Translations under genes and position numbers: made by a program | The notes under the pieces: model-generated | What the model saw: the letters and a program-made list of their open reading frames with translations, nothing else | Databases searched by the model: none | Told to the model about the DNA's origin: nothing | Assembly (NCBI GenBank): GCA_018969355.1 | Contig: JAGWYO010000015.1 | Location: forward strand, 1 to 37,995 | Length of the DNA stretch: 37,995 nucleotides | DNA from: Actinomycetales bacterium | GTDB taxonomy: Bacteria > Actinomycetota > Actinomycetes > Nanopelagicales > Nanopelagicaceae | Direction of reading: 5' to 3' | Shown: in pieces, positions 7,022-16,588 of the stretch | Layout of the letters: every line of letters starts with the position of its first letter | How positions within the stretch are numbered: position 1 is the stretch's first letter

Positions 7022-8977
7022 ATGGGAATAGTCGTAGCAATCGATGGTCCCAGTGGCGCAGGTAAATCCACTACATCTAAAGCCATTGCTATTCGCGCTG
7101 GATGGAACTACTTAGATACGGGAGCCCTTTATCGTGCCGTAACTTGGGTTGCCTTGGAAAATGGCTGCGTCGAAGCAGATGCAATTCTAAAAGCATTAAA
7201 AGATGCACCCATCAGATTTGTTTCTGACCCCCATTCACCGGATGTATTTGCAGGAGAAATGAAGATTACTCACGCAATCCGTGGAACTTCAATAACAGAA
7301 AATGTCAGCCGGATAAGTGCTATGCCGCAGATTCGAGAAGAACTTCTTTCGATTCAGCGGAAAATTATTTCGCAAGCTCCACGAGGCATAGTTGTTGAAG
7401 GACGAGATATTGGAACAGTTGTAGTTCCAGACGCTCCACTGAAGATATATCTAACAGCTGATTTAGAAGCACGCGCTTATCGACGCGAAAATGAAACAGA
7501 AGATAGATCTGTTGATGTGAAGAGTTCGCTGGAAAACCGCGATTCCATTGACTCTACGCGCACGGTTTCACCTCTTGCTATGGCTTTTGATGCAGTCGAA
7601 GTTGATTCAACTAATTTAGATTTAGATGAAACAGTGGAGCGAATCTGGGAACTACTTCGCCAGCGCTCACTTTTGGGATTACCCATCGTTGCGATTTTAG
7701 GTCGACCTAACGTGGGAAAATCAACACTAATCAACAGATTTTTAGGACGGCGGGAGGCGATTGTCGAGGACACACCTGGTGTGACACGCGATCGTGTTCA
7801 ATATGAGTGCGAGTGGGGTGGGCGGCGCTTCATCCTTATGGATACCGGGGGTTGGGAAGCTAAACCTGATGGTATTTCAGTTCAAGTAAGTGCTGGTGCA
7901 GAGATTGCAATGCAGGAGGCTGATGTACTTGCATTCATCGTTGATGCACAAGTAGGTGCGTTAGATGAAGATGATGTTCTGGTTGCACATTTGCGCAAAG
8001 CGAAGAAACCTCTGATTTTGATTGGTAACAAAGTTGATGGAGAGCGTGAAGAATCAGAAGCCCATAGTTTGTGGTCCTTAGGACTAGGTGAACCATATTT
8101 TGTTTCAGCACTTCATGGTCGCGGTTCAGGAGATTTACTTGATCACATTGTTGCAGAGCTACCTGAAGTTGGGGGAGCGCAAACCCACGATGGTTATCGC
8201 AAAGTTGCTCTCATAGGTCGACCCAATGTTGGGAAGTCATCTCTGCTCAACGCTTTAGCTGGAGAAAACAGATCCATCGTTGATGATGTTGCAGGAACAA
8301 CGAGAGATCCAGTAGATGAGTTAATTGAATTTGGTGGATCGATCTGGAGATTTATCGATACTGCAGGTTTGAAGAAGCGAGCCAACCAAGCATCCGGTAC
8401 TGATTACTACGCATCCCTTCGCACACAGACAGCGTTAGAACGTTGTGAGGTCGCAGTTATTGTGTTGGATGCATCAGAGCCAATAACTGAGCAGGATTTA
8501 CGAGTCATCACCATGGTAGAAGAGGCTGGAAAAGCCATGGTTATCGTGATGAATAAGTGGGACCTGGTCGATGAAGATCGCCGGGATCAGTTGGATCGGG
8601 AAATCGATAGGCACCTGAATCAAGTTGAATGGGCGCAGCGCGTAAACGTGGCAGCCAAAACTGGTTGGCACCGTGATCGATTAGCGCCCGCCCTTCGCAC
8701 AGCACTCGATAGTTGGGAAAGGCGTGTTCCAACAGCCAAGCTCAATTCATTCTTGGGGGCACTCATCGGTGCAACGCCACCTCCAGTTCGAGGCGGCAAG
8801 CAGCCTAAGGTCTACTACGCCACCCAGGCTGGCATCGCGCCTCCCAAGTTCGTAGTCTTTTCAAATGGCTGGATTGAGGCTTCTTATCGACGATTCATTG
8901 AACGCAGATTGCGTGAGGAGTTCTCCTTTCCTGGCACTCCAGTGCAAGTAGCAATCAGGGTGAAAGAGCGAGAGTAA
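7022..8977 (+). CDS. cmk-der: Bifunctional cytidylate kinase / ribosome assembly GTPase Der
   Basis: One uninterrupted 651-residue frame joins two enzymes. Residues 1-215 are cytidylate kinase (P-loop GPSGAGKS 9-16, GRDIG 127-131), which phosphorylates CMP and dCMP. Residues 220-651 are the double GTPase Der/EngA, which helps assemble the 50S subunit: G1 motifs GRPNVGKS at 227-234 and 399-406, DTGG 274-277 and DTAG 446-449, NKVD 336-339 and NKWD 511-514, then a C-terminal KH-like domain. Mycobacteria keep the two genes adjacent but separate; fused forms are known in other actinobacteria. The linker is only a few residues (about LGLPIV). Confidence 0.96.
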   Translation: MGIVVAIDGPSGAGKSTTSKAIAIRAGWNYLDTGALYRAVTWVALENGCVEADAILKALKDAPIRFVSDPHSPDVFAGEMKITHAIRGTSITENVSRISAMPQIREELLSIQRKIISQAPRGIVVEGRDIGTVVVPDAPLKIYLTADLEARAYRRENETEDRSVDVKSSLENRDSIDSTRTVSPLAMAFDAVEVDSTNLDLDETVERIWELLRQRSLLGLPIVAILGRPNVGKSTLINRFLGRREAIVEDTPGVTRDRVQYECEWGGRRFILMDTGGWEAKPDGISVQVSAGAEIAMQEADVLAFIVDAQVGALDEDDVLVAHLRKAKKPLILIGNKVDGEREESEAHSLWSLGLGEPYFVSALHGRGSGDLLDHIVAELPEVGGAQTHDGYRKVALIGRPNVGKSSLLNALAGENRSIVDDVAGTTRDPVDELIEFGGSIWRFIDTAGLKKRANQASGTDYYASLRTQTALERCEVAVIVLDASEPITEQDLRVITMVEEAGKAMVIVMNKWDLVDEDRRDQLDREIDRHLNQVEWAQRVNVAAKTGWHRDRLAPALRTALDSWERRVPTAKLNSFLGALIGATPPPVRGGKQPKVYYATQAGIAPPKFVVFSNGWIEASYRRFIERRLREEFSFPGTPVQVAIRVKERE

Positions 8978-8980
8978 GCA

Positions 8981-9553
8981 ATGGATTCATCGCTTGCATC
9001 AATTCCTAACGCGTTAACTTTCCTGCGCTTTTTAGGTATCCCACTCTTTGTTTACTTGACTCTTTTTATTGAGGCCGATGCTTGGGCGATTGTAGTTTTG
9101 GCTATCGGGGGAGCCACTGATTACTTTGATGGCAAGTTAGCTAGAGCCTGGAATCAAACTTCTCGCTTTGGAGAGTTAGCCGATCCAGCTATTGATCGCC
9201 TCTATATCTTGACGATTCTGATTGTCTTTTTAATCCGCGACATTGTTCCGGCATGGATAATCCTCTTACTCATTGCCCGCGATCTAGCTTTAGGTCTAAT
9301 AACACTGATGATGAAATCTCAAGGCCTGGCACCTTTCACGGTGACCTATTTAGGCAAGGCGGCAACCTTCAACCTCATGTATGCCTTCCCATTTTTACTC
9401 TTGGCAAAAAGTGAGACACCTCTCGGCACTATTGCCTTTGTTCTGGGGTGGAGTTTTGCCATTTGGGGCATTGCCCTCTACATTGCTACAGGTATAAGTT
9501 ATGGACGCGAAGGCTTTTCGCAGATGAGAGGAACACGTGTCATCAATTCCTGA
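8981..9553 (+). CDS. CDP-alcohol phosphatidyltransferase, membrane phospholipid synthesis
   Basis: Integral membrane enzyme that transfers a phosphatidyl group from CDP-diacylglycerol to an alcohol. The 190-residue protein has the complete family motif D47-x2-D50-G51-x2-A54-R55-x8-G64-x3-D68-x3-D72, and several hydrophobic helices. The size fits phosphatidylglycerophosphate synthase or a related cardiolipin-synthase-type enzyme; the acceptor cannot be decided. The gene starts three bases after cmk-der and overlaps the gcvH start by 17 bases, so it is probably co-transcribed with both neighbours although functionally unrelated. Confidence 0.88.
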   Translation: MDSSLASIPNALTFLRFLGIPLFVYLTLFIEADAWAIVVLAIGGATDYFDGKLARAWNQTSRFGELADPAIDRLYILTILIVFLIRDIVPAWIILLLIARDLALGLITLMMKSQGLAPFTVTYLGKAATFNLMYAFPFLLLAKSETPLGTIAFVLGWSFAIWGIALYIATGISYGREGFSQMRGTRVINS

Positions 9554-9911
9554 AGGTTTGCACTATACAAAAGAGCATGAGTGGGTAAGTTCAACTGGAA
9601 ATCTCTACACAATGGGAATTACTGATTTCGCACAGGCTGCACTCGGTGACATTGTCTATGTTCAACTTCCTAAAGTTGGCGAAACGCTCACTGCGGGCAA
9701 GGTGTGCGGTGAAATTGAATCTACAAAATCTGTTTCTGAGATATTTGCAGCTGTTAGCGGTGTTGTCAGTGAAATCAATGGCTCACTTTCGCAAACCCCA
9801 GAACTAGTCAACAGCGATCCTTATGGCGCTGGATGGTTGGTAAAGGTTGAGGTTGCAGCAGCTCCATCCGACCTGCTCGATGCCGCCAGCTACGCCCACA
9901 TTACGGCTTGA
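9537..9911 (+). CDS. gcvH: Glycine cleavage system H protein
   Basis: Lipoyl-bearing shuttle protein of the glycine cleavage complex; carries the aminomethyl group from GcvP to GcvT. The 124-residue protein shows the biotinyl/lipoyl fold, with GEIESTKSVSEI containing the lipoylated lysine K64. The start is GTG at 9537 with GAGAGGA upstream, inside the end of the preceding gene. gcvP lies four genes downstream at 12337; gcvT and the lipoamide dehydrogenase gene are not in this window. Confidence 0.96.
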   Translation: MSSIPEGLHYTKEHEWVSSTGNLYTMGITDFAQAALGDIVYVQLPKVGETLTAGKVCGEIESTKSVSEIFAAVSGVVSEINGSLSQTPELVNSDPYGAGWLVKVEVAAAPSDLLDAASYAHITA

Positions 9912-9936
9912 CCAAAGCCTCTCACCCCTTTAGTGT
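9908..9936 (+). promoter_or_regulatory. Promoter of the garA-like gene
   Basis: TTGACC (9908-9913, five of six consensus bases) and TAGTGT (9931-9936) are separated by 17 bases. Transcription would start near 9943, leaving a leader of about 29 bases with the strong AAGGAGGAG ribosome site before the GTG at 9972. The minus-35 overlaps the gcvH stop codon. Confidence 0.6.
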
Positions 9937-9971
9937 CAGCCTCAGGTTGACGGTGAAGGAGGAGAGATAAA

Positions 9972-10421
9972 GTGAAGCCAGAACAAAGGCCCAGCGAACT
10001 CACCACCACGTTGCACCTAGGTCTTCGCACAGCCAGTGATTCCCCAGCTGGGGCTCTAGATGAGTTTCTAGCCACAGTTGCAGCCGCAGATCGCAGCATT
10101 ATCGAAGAAATCGCACAGTCGTCAGAAAAAGCTATGTTGATTATCAATCGAGGATCTAATCTTGGTTCTAGATTTTTAGTCACTGCACAAGGTGCAAGCA
10201 TTGGTCGCTCATCTGACAGTGATGTTTTCTTAGATGATGTAACAGTCTCAAGGTCTCACGCAAGGATTGAAAGTACTTCTTCAGGGTTTTCACTCACAGA
10301 CAGTGGTTCGTTAAATGGCACCTATGTCAACAACTCTTCAGTAACAGAACACGCACTACATTCCGGGGATCAGATTCAAATTGGCAAGTTCCATCTGCTT
10401 TTTGTTTCTGGCAAAAAATAA
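9972..10421 (+). CDS. garA: FHA-domain regulator, GarA/OdhI-like
   Basis: Forkhead-associated protein. In mycobacteria and corynebacteria the homologue binds and restrains 2-oxoglutarate dehydrogenase and glutamate dehydrogenase until Ser/Thr kinases phosphorylate its N-terminus. The 149-residue protein has FHA landmarks GRSSDSD (78-84), SRSHAR (93-98) and SLNGTYVN (113-120). The N-terminal threonine cluster ELTTT (9-13) sits where the family has its phosphorylated ETTS-type motif, so regulation by a PknB/PknG-type kinase is plausible but not shown. GTG start with AAGGAGGAG upstream. The position between gcvH and two MerR genes matches Rv1827. Confidence 0.85.
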   Translation: MKPEQRPSELTTTLHLGLRTASDSPAGALDEFLATVAAADRSIIEEIAQSSEKAMLIINRGSNLGSRFLVTAQGASIGRSSDSDVFLDDVTVSRSHARIESTSSGFSLTDSGSLNGTYVNNSSVTEHALHSGDQIQIGKFHLLFVSGKK

Positions 10422-10437
10422 TTAGGGGAGAATTACA

Positions 10438-11163
10438 ATGGCAGTTCCAGCTCGCGCGTATCTGAGCATTGGTGAAGTACTCAATAGACTTCGCCCAGAT
10501 TTTGCAGATATAACAATTTCTAAGATTCGCTTCCTTGAATCTGAAGGTTTGATTGAGCCGCAGCGAACTCCATCGGGTTACCGCAAGTTCACAACTTCTG
10601 ATTTAGAGCGTCTGCGCTATGTATTACTTGCCCAGCGCGATCAGTACCTGCCACTTAAAGTTATTAAAGATAATTTAGATGCAATCGATCGCGGCCTAGT
10701 TCCAGCAGCAACTGGTTCAGTTCCAGCACCGCGTGCAACTCTTGGCCTGGCAACAATTGATGGCGAAATGGCACCCAGCACATTTGGTGAAGTATCAGAG
10801 ATGCGATTGTCGCGCGGTGAGCTTTTGAAAAACTCAGGTTTGAAAGAGGATCAACTTGTTGAATTAGAAGGCTATGGCCTTATCGCAATTCGTGGTCGTC
10901 ACTACGATGGGGATGCGCTAGCTATCGCAAAGGCTGTTACAGAGATGGCAGGTTTTGGAATTGAAGCACGCCATTTGAGATCATTTAAATCAGCAGCAGA
11001 TCGCGAGATTGGATTGATTGAACAAGTCACCACTCCACTGACTCGCCAAAAGGGTGCCGACTCAAAGGCCCGTGCTGAAGAAGTTCAAAAGGAGATCGCA
11101 TCTCTTTCTATTCGTCTGCATGCAGCACTTGTTCGCGGCGGGCTTCATCGCCTTCGTTCATAG
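10438..11163 (+). CDS. ftsR: MerR-family regulator, FtsR-like
   Basis: The 241-residue protein has an N-terminal MerR winged helix (about 8-75, LSIGEVLNRL and RFLESEGLIEPQRTPSGYRKF read in part) and a C-terminal region with a second helical domain. Context (garA before it, a BFN-domain gene after it) matches Rv1828 and corynebacterial FtsR, a regulator of the division gene ftsZ; that role is carried over by orthology. A clear AGGGGAG ribosome site precedes the ATG. No metal-binding cysteines are seen in the C-terminus, in line with a non-metal MerR protein. Confidence 0.85.
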   Translation: MAVPARAYLSIGEVLNRLRPDFADITISKIRFLESEGLIEPQRTPSGYRKFTTSDLERLRYVLLAQRDQYLPLKVIKDNLDAIDRGLVPAATGSVPAPRATLGLATIDGEMAPSTFGEVSEMRLSRGELLKNSGLKEDQLVELEGYGLIAIRGRHYDGDALAIAKAVTEMAGFGIEARHLRSFKSAADREIGLIEQVTTPLTRQKGADSKARAEEVQKEIASLSIRLHAALVRGGLHRLRS

Positions 11164-11166
11164 TCA

Positions 11167-11661
11167 ATGATGATTTCCATGGAGGTCATCGGCGTTCGAG
11201 TCGAAATGCCTTCCAATCAGCCCATCGTCTTACTCAAAGAAATTGATGGTTCACGCTTTTTGCCGATTTGGGTAGGCGCTGTTGAAGCCACGGCTATCGC
11301 CTTTGCCCAACAAGGGGTTCAACCACCAAGACCGCTGACCCACGATTTAACTCAGAACATCGTTGAACAACTCGATGCAACTCTGACTGCAGTTCACGTG
11401 ACCCACATTGACGAGGGGGTCTTCTATGCCACCCTCATTGTCAGAGATAGATCTGAAACTACCCACACCATCTCGGCCAGGCCTTCAGATGCCATTGCAT
11501 TAGCCCTTCGGGCCTCCGCCAACATTTTGGCTAGCTCAGAACTACTCGATGAAATTGGAATTGAGATCCCATCAGAGGCAGCGCCAGGGGATGAGAACCA
11601 GGAAGTTGAACGCTTTAGAGAGTTCCTGGATCAGATCAACCCTGAGGATTTTGCCGGGTAG
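11167..11661 (+). CDS. BFN-domain (DUF151) bifunctional-nuclease family protein
   Basis: 164 residues of the DUF151/BFN family, named after a plant nuclease and including mycobacterial Rv1829. The core EVIGVRVEMP-NQPIVLLKE, LPIWVGAVEATAIAFAQQG and the SARPSDAIALALR segment are typical. A short acidic C-terminal tail follows. It starts three bases after the ftsR stop, with ATG at 11167, 11170 or 11179 and no clear ribosome site, so coupling to ftsR is likely. Nuclease activity in bacteria is poorly established; the role is uncertain. Confidence 0.87.
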   Translation: MMISMEVIGVRVEMPSNQPIVLLKEIDGSRFLPIWVGAVEATAIAFAQQGVQPPRPLTHDLTQNIVEQLDATLTAVHVTHIDEGVFYATLIVRDRSETTHTISARPSDAIALALRASANILASSELLDEIGIEIPSEAAPGDENQEVERFREFLDQINPEDFAG

Positions 11662-11708
11662 GGGCTTAAACCCTCAATCTCAAGTAGAGGTTTCGACCGT
11701 GTCGGTCA

Positions 11709-11737
11709 TTGAAGGTGGGGCCTTGCTGCCCTAGATT
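11709..11737 (+). promoter_or_regulatory. Possible promoter of the second MerR gene
   Basis: TTGAAG (11709-11714) and TAGATT (11732-11737) are spaced by 17 bases in the 108-base gap between the BFN gene and the MerR gene at 11770. Transcription would start near 11744, leaving a leader of about 26 bases containing AAGAGAAACGAG as a weak ribosome site. Nothing else was recognised in the gap. Confidence 0.4.
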
Positions 11738-11769
11738 TACATCACTCCCCAAGAGAAACGAGTTTCCCC

Positions 11770-12270
11770 GTGACTTCCCAGGAACTAGAAATTGGCTACC
11801 GTGGCGCTACAGCATGCTCTGCGGCTGGTATTACATATCGCCAGTTAGATTATTGGGCACGGACGGCTTTAGTTGAGCCAAGCATTAGAACTGCAAGTGG
11901 CTCTGGAACTCAACGCCTGTATGGGTTTAGAGACATTCTTGTTTTAAAAATTGTTAAGCGCTTATTAGATGCTGGCGTATCACTTCAAAACATTCGCACC
12001 GCTGTTGATCACCTGCGCAGCAGGGGAGTTACCGAGTTAGAGAGCATGACGTTAATGAGTGATGGTGCATCTATCTATGAGTGCGCCAGCCCCGATGAGA
12101 TCATCGACTTGCTGGCAGGTGGCCAAGGAGTCTTTGGCATCGCTGTTGGAAAAGTTTGGCACGAAGTTGAGGGTTCTCTCTCATTGTTGCAAGGTGAGGT
12201 CAGCGCTCAAAGCCTGGGTGTTGAATCTAACGATGAACTCTCCCTTCGCCGAAAGAGCAAAGGCGCATAA
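11770..12270 (+). CDS. MerR-family regulator, Rv1830-like
   Basis: A second MerR-type winged-helix protein, 166 residues. The DNA-binding domain (about 14-85) reads AAGITYRQLDYWARTALVEPS, shown in part, and ends with RLYGFRDILVLKIVKRLLDAGVSLQ. The C-terminal region is short and lacks cysteines. GTG start at 11770 without a strong ribosome site. The gene sits directly before gcvP exactly as Rv1830 precedes gcvB in mycobacteria, so control of gcvP or of the cluster is an attractive but unproven idea. Confidence 0.85.
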   Translation: MTSQELEIGYRGATACSAAGITYRQLDYWARTALVEPSIRTASGSGTQRLYGFRDILVLKIVKRLLDAGVSLQNIRTAVDHLRSRGVTELESMTLMSDGASIYECASPDEIIDLLAGGQGVFGIAVGKVWHEVEGSLSLLQGEVSAQSLGVESNDELSLRRKSKGA

Positions 12271-12285
12271 AAAGACATATTCTTA

Positions 12286-12321
12286 ACTCATACGGGCCAA
12301 TGATGGCCTGTTTGTATGAGT
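12286..12321 (+). promoter_or_regulatory. Stem-loop directly upstream of the gcvP ribosome site
   Basis: ACTCATAC (12286-12293) pairs perfectly with GTATGAGT (12314-12321). Inside, GGGCCA (12294-12299) pairs with TGGCCT (12304-12309, one G-U), leaving an ATGA loop and a four-base bulge. The total is 14 base pairs. No T tract follows, so it is not a classical terminator. AGGGG, the likely gcvP ribosome site, begins two bases after the right arm. TATTCT at 12278-12283 is a possible minus-10. It may be an RNA control element or a DNA operator. Confidence 0.5.
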
Positions 12322-12336
12322 AGGGGTTCTTTCTCC

Positions 12337-15198
12337 ATGATTGACTACGACGCATTTTCACGTCGCCACATCGGTCCTTCAGAGGATCAAGCACAAACTA
12401 TGTTGATGGAACTTGGTTATTCCTCCATGGCAGATTTTATCGCAGATGTTGTTCCTCACAATATTGCAATGACTCAGCGGTTAAGTCAGACATTACCTAC
12501 GGCGCTCAATGAAGTTGATGTCATCGCAGAGCTACGAGCACTGGCAGATAAAAATGATGTCTATCGCAACGTGATTGGTACCGGCTATTACGGGACCATT
12601 ACTCCGCCAGTTATTTTGCGCAATGTTTTGGAAAACCCAGCCTGGTACACCGCTTACACACCTTACCAACCAGAGATTTCGCAAGGTCGCTTAGAGGCGC
12701 TATTTGCTTTTCAAACCGCAGTCTGTGATTTAACAGCGTTATCAATTGCAAATGCCTCCATGCTAGATGAAGGCACAGCTGCAGCAGAGGCTATGACCTT
12801 AGCCCGTCGTGTTTTTAAGGGTAGCGATGATGCAGTCTTTTTGATTGATATCAATGTTCATCCTCAAACCATCGCAGTGGTGCAAACTCGCGCTAAGCCA
12901 CAGGGCATCACTGTTGAAGTTCTTGATCTCTCAAAGAATCCTTCAAATAACGAGGTTTTTGGAGTTCTTGTGCAGTATCCAAATACACGTGGTGAAATTA
13001 TTGATTACAGTGAACTTGCAACCTGGGTACATTCAAAAGAAGCTTTGTTAATTGCTGCAACAGATCTACTTGCACTCACACTCTTAAAAGCACCAGGGGA
13101 GTGGGGGGCAGATATTGCAGTGGGATCAGCTCAGCGCTTTGGAGTACCGATGGGATTTGGTGGTCCGCACGCTGGTTTCATGTCAGTGCGCGAAGGTCTG
13201 GAGCGCTCACTTCCTGGACGTTTAATTGGTCAAAGTGTTGACGCCCATGGCAACCCCGCATTTCGCCTAGCTCTGCAAACGCGGGAGCAACATATTCGCC
13301 GTGACAAGGCAACAAGCAATATCTGCACCGCTCAAGTTCTGCTGGCTGTCATGAGTGCCTTCTATGCAATGTGGCATGGACCAGCAGGTTTAAAGATAAT
13401 CGCCACCAGAGTTAATCGACAAGCACAGGAACTTGCCAGTTCTGTAACAGCTTCTGGTCACAGAGTTGTTCACTCAAACTATTTCGACACATTAGTAATT
13501 GAAGTTAAGGATGCAGCAGAATTTCACAACAGAGCTGATGCCAAGAAGATTAACCTCAAGAGAATTGATGCAACCCATGTGGGGGTTTCACTCGATGAAA
13601 CTACGGATGCAAAGATGCTCAAAGATTTATGCGAGGTCTTCGGCGATGGGGCAGTAGGGGCTGCCGGCAAATCGATTCCGGATTCAGCGGTGCGCTCATC
13701 AACCTACCTTCGTCACCCAATCTTTAACACCATGCGCTCTGAAACATCAATGCTTCGCTATTTGCGCACACTCTCTGATCGCGATTTAGCCCTTGATCGC
13801 ACAATGATTCCTCTAGGTTCATGCACAATGAAACTCAATGCCACAACTGAGATGCAAGCAGTTACCTGGCCAGAGTTTTCATCACTGCACCCATTTGCAC
13901 CAGCTAGACAAAATGCGGGCTCTCGCGAACTTATTGAGCAACTCTCTGATTGGCTTATCAAAATCACCGGTTATGACGCAGTTTCACTACAACCAAATGC
14001 TGGAAGCCAAGGGGAGTTCGCCGGTTTATTGGCTATCCGCAACTATCACGATTCACGTGGTGATCAGGGCCGGACAATTTGTTTGATTCCATCCTCTGCC
14101 CACGGAACTAACGCTGCAAGTGCCGTAATGGCTGGAATGCAGGTAGTGGTTATTGAGTGCGATGATCATGGAAACGTCAGCATTGATGATTTGAAGGCGA
14201 AAATAGTTCAATATTCAACCTCTTTAGCGGCCATGATGGTTACATACCCATCCACCCATGGTGTTTTTGAGTCATCTATTACAGATCTGTGTGGACTTGT
14301 ACACGATGCTGGTGGACAGGTTTATGTGGATGGTGCAAATTTGAATGCGCTAGTTGGCTTAGCGCAACCTGGAAAATTCGGTGCAGATGTTTCTCACTTG
14401 AATTTACATAAGACATTTTGTATTCCACATGGTGGTGGGGGACCAGGAGTTGGCCCAGTTATCTGTCGATCACATTTAGCGCCATTTCTACCAAATCATC
14501 CATTAGATGAGTTAGCAGGACCTGCAACTGGACCTGGACCAATTAGCGCTGCGCCATTTGGTTCTGCAAGCATTTTGCCGATTTCTTGGGCTTACATCCG
14601 CATGATGGGTGGGGAAGGCCTCACACTTGCAACATCAGTGGCAATCTTGTCCGCCAACTACATGGCAGCAAAGTTAAATCCAATGTTCCCAGTTCTCTAT
14701 ACAGGAGAACATGGACGCGTTGGCCATGAATGTATTTTGGATTTACGTGAAATCACCAAGGTAAGTGGAGTGAGCGTTGATGACATCGCAAAGCGATTAA
14801 TGGATTATGGATTTCATGCACCGACAATGAGCTTTCCTGTGGCAGGCACATTGATGATTGAGCCAACTGAAAGTGAAGACATCGCAGAGATTGATCGCTT
14901 TATTGCGGCAATGACTGCCATTTACGGTGAAATCCAAGAAATCATGGAGGGCAATATCTCGGTGGAGGAGTCAGCTCTGCGCCATGCGCCACACACCATT
15001 GAAAGCGTTCTTTCACCCAATTGGGATCGTGTGTATCCACGTGAAATGGGCGGGCTTCCAACGGTGCGCAATGGTCTTGTGAGCGGAGAAATCATCGGTA
15101 TGCAGGGCAAATACTGGCCGACAGTGGGACGTATCGATGGCGCGCACGGGGATAGGAACCTCATCTGCTCGTGCCCACCCATATCTGAATTCGCCTAA
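12337..15198 (+). CDS. gcvP: Glycine dehydrogenase (decarboxylating), P protein
   Basis: PLP enzyme that decarboxylates glycine and loads the aminomethyl group on GcvH. The 953-residue protein is the fused alpha-beta form (N- and C-terminal halves in one chain), normal for actinobacteria. FSRRHIGPS opens the protein and the PLP lysine lies in [18 protein letters not shown] at residue 692. The ATG at 12337 has AGGGG ten bases upstream; an ATG at 12316 would add seven residues but lies inside the stem-loop arm. Folate-carrier partners gcvT and lpd must be elsewhere. Confidence 0.96.
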   Translation: MIDYDAFSRRHIGPSEDQAQTMLMELGYSSMADFIADVVPHNIAMTQRLSQTLPTALNEVDVIAELRALADKNDVYRNVIGTGYYGTITPPVILRNVLENPAWYTAYTPYQPEISQGRLEALFAFQTAVCDLTALSIANASMLDEGTAAAEAMTLARRVFKGSDDAVFLIDINVHPQTIAVVQTRAKPQGITVEVLDLSKNPSNNEVFGVLVQYPNTRGEIIDYSELATWVHSKEALLIAATDLLALTLLKAPGEWGADIAVGSAQRFGVPMGFGGPHAGFMSVREGLERSLPGRLIGQSVDAHGNPAFRLALQTREQHIRRDKATSNICTAQVLLAVMSAFYAMWHGPAGLKIIATRVNRQAQELASSVTASGHRVVHSNYFDTLVIEVKDAAEFHNRADAKKINLKRIDATHVGVSLDETTDAKMLKDLCEVFGDGAVGAAGKSIPDSAVRSSTYLRHPIFNTMRSETSMLRYLRTLSDRDLALDRTMIPLGSCTMKLNATTEMQAVTWPEFSSLHPFAPARQNAGSRELIEQLSDWLIKITGYDAVSLQPNAGSQGEFAGLLAIRNYHDSRGDQGRTICLIPSSAHGTNAASAVMAGMQVVVIECDDHGNVSIDDLKAKIVQYSTSLAAMMVTYPSTHGVFESSITDLCGLVHDAGGQVYVDGANLNALVGLAQPGKFGADVSHLNLHKTFCIPHGGGGPGVGPVICRSHLAPFLPNHPLDELAGPATGPGPISAAPFGSASILPISWAYIRMMGGEGLTLATSVAILSANYMAAKLNPMFPVLYTGEHGRVGHECILDLREITKVSGVSVDDIAKRLMDYGFHAPTMSFPVAGTLMIEPTESEDIAEIDRFIAAMTAIYGEIQEIMEGNISVEESALRHAPHTIESVLSPNWDRVYPREMGGLPTVRNGLVSGEIIGMQGKYWPTVGRIDGAHGDRNLICSCPPISEFA

Positions 15199-15214
15199 CT
15201 TTACATAATGTAAC

Positions 15215-16588
15215 TTATCGGCGAAATATATACGCTCGACGTGCAACTATCAGCAGCCAAAGCAGCGTCATTACCAAGGCCCAATCCCCATATGAATCTC
15301 TTGGCGATGTGCTGGTAATCAGGCCTATTTCTGCATAGAGATGTTGCGCAGTTCCCATGTCACTCTTTTGCAGAACTTTTCCGGTGTAATCAATAACGGC
15401 TGAATAACCCGTTGTCGACACCGAAAGAATATTTCTGGAATGTTCTAGTGCTCGTATTCGAGTTATTTGCAGCTGTTGGGCACTCTCTGGCGAATCTCCG
15501 AAAGTTGCGCTATTAGTTTGCACGGCCAGCAGGTTTGATGTCTTTGCAGCCTTTTCAAGGATGTGATCATCTAGTAACTCAAAACAGATAACTGGCGCAA
15601 TCTTTGCACCCTTTATTGTAAATACTCTCGACTCATCTCCAGGTGAGAAATCTCGGACATCATTAACTAAGGGTGAGATCTTAGAAGCCAAGGAGCGCAA
15701 AGGAATATATTCCCCAAATGGTGTCAGATGCTGTTTTACGTAGACATTTTGTGACTCTTTTGTCCACAATATAGATGTGTTCACAATATCGTCGGATCTT
15801 TCAACAATAGCCCCAACAATGAGTGGAACTTCATACTTATTGAGTGTTTCAAAAACCTCTGGGTTACGGAAAGGATCCACATCTACTGAATTTTCAGGCC
15901 AAAGAAGAAAGTCAACTTTCCTATTTTCCCTTAATGCACTATCAGTTTGCTTAACATGATTCAAAAAAACTTCTTTTGCTCTGGAGTTAAAATCCAAACC
16001 TAACTTTGGTACATTTCCTTGAATCATGAGCGCCTGTGTTGTTTGATTCATTTGAACATCCATTGGTACTAAAACAAATAGCGCTGGCAAAAGTACGAGA
16101 ATTCGTAACTGTTTCTGAAGTAATGAAAAAAGAGCAAATCCAATAAGTACCGTAATCGCAGAAAGGGCTACCGCTCCCCCGTGTGCTGCAATCTTGGCGT
16201 AGGGAGCATCTGCCTGAGAGTAGGCAATTCTGGCCCATCCAAAACCTTGGAAAGGAAATCTGTTGCGAATCTCTTCCAAGACGATAAAAATCAAAGGAAA
16301 GAATGCAATCCCCAGACGTTTTACAGCTACCAGAGGCAGGTAAAAAAGGCTCAATCCCGTAGCAAGAATGACCCACGGCACAGATCCCACATAGATACTT
16401 GTCCAGTGCAGTAAAACGAGATTAAAGGTAAGGGCAAATGCCAGAACGCTCAGATATTGCCGCTCACTTCGAGAGAGTGCAAATATTTCTAGAGCAAGTG
16501 CTATCGGTGCAATCCACCACAGAGCTAATGGTTCAAAAGCTGCACTCAGCAGTAGCCCGCTGAGCGCAGATAAAAGTAGATTTACCAA
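15215..16588 (-). CDS. lnt: Apolipoprotein N-acyltransferase
   Basis: Membrane enzyme that adds the third acyl chain to lipoproteins. The 457-residue protein has several N-terminal membrane helices (to about 178), a periplasm-facing nitrilase domain with E232 (WPEN), K285 (KQHLTPFGEY) and C335 (VICFE) in the expected order, and a final membrane helix near 436-450. It starts with TTG at 16588, overlapping the end of the exonuclease gene by seven bases; no ATG or GTG alternative exists near the N-terminus. In mycobacteria this domain is often fused to the dolichol-phosphate mannosyltransferase Ppm1; here it stands alone. gcvP converges on it with a 16-base gap. Confidence 0.9.
   Translation of the reverse strand: MVNLLLSALSGLLLSAAFEPLALWWIAPIALALEIFALSRSERQYLSVLAFALTFNLVLLHWTSIYVGSVPWVILATGLSLFYLPLVAVKRLGIAFFPLIFIVLEEIRNRFPFQGFGWARIAYSQADAPYAKIAAHGGAVALSAITVLIGFALFSLLQKQLRILVLLPALFVLVPMDVQMNQTTQALMIQGNVPKLGLDFNSRAKEVFLNHVKQTDSALRENRKVDFLLWPENSVDVDPFRNPEVFETLNKYEVPLIVGAIVERSDDIVNTSILWTKESQNVYVKQHLTPFGEYIPLRSLASKISPLVNDVRDFSPGDESRVFTIKGAKIAPVICFELLDDHILEKAAKTSNLLAVQTNSATFGDSPESAQQLQITRIRALEHSRNILSVSTTGYSAVIDYTGKVLQKSDMGTAQHLYAEIGLITSTSPRDSYGDWALVMTLLWLLIVARRAYIFRR

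Noticed and set aside
12241-12275. GCCGAAAGAGCAAAGG resembling part of a glycine riboswitch core ahead of gcvP
   Set aside because: It lies in the coding end of the MerR gene (RRKSKGA). The upstream GGAGAG-type arm and the downstream CUCUCAGG-type closing strand are missing, so no aptamer can form.
15199-15214. TTACATAATGTAA between gcvP and lnt as a bidirectional terminator
   Set aside because: The arms are all weak A-T pairs with almost no loop and no T tract; it would be too unstable.
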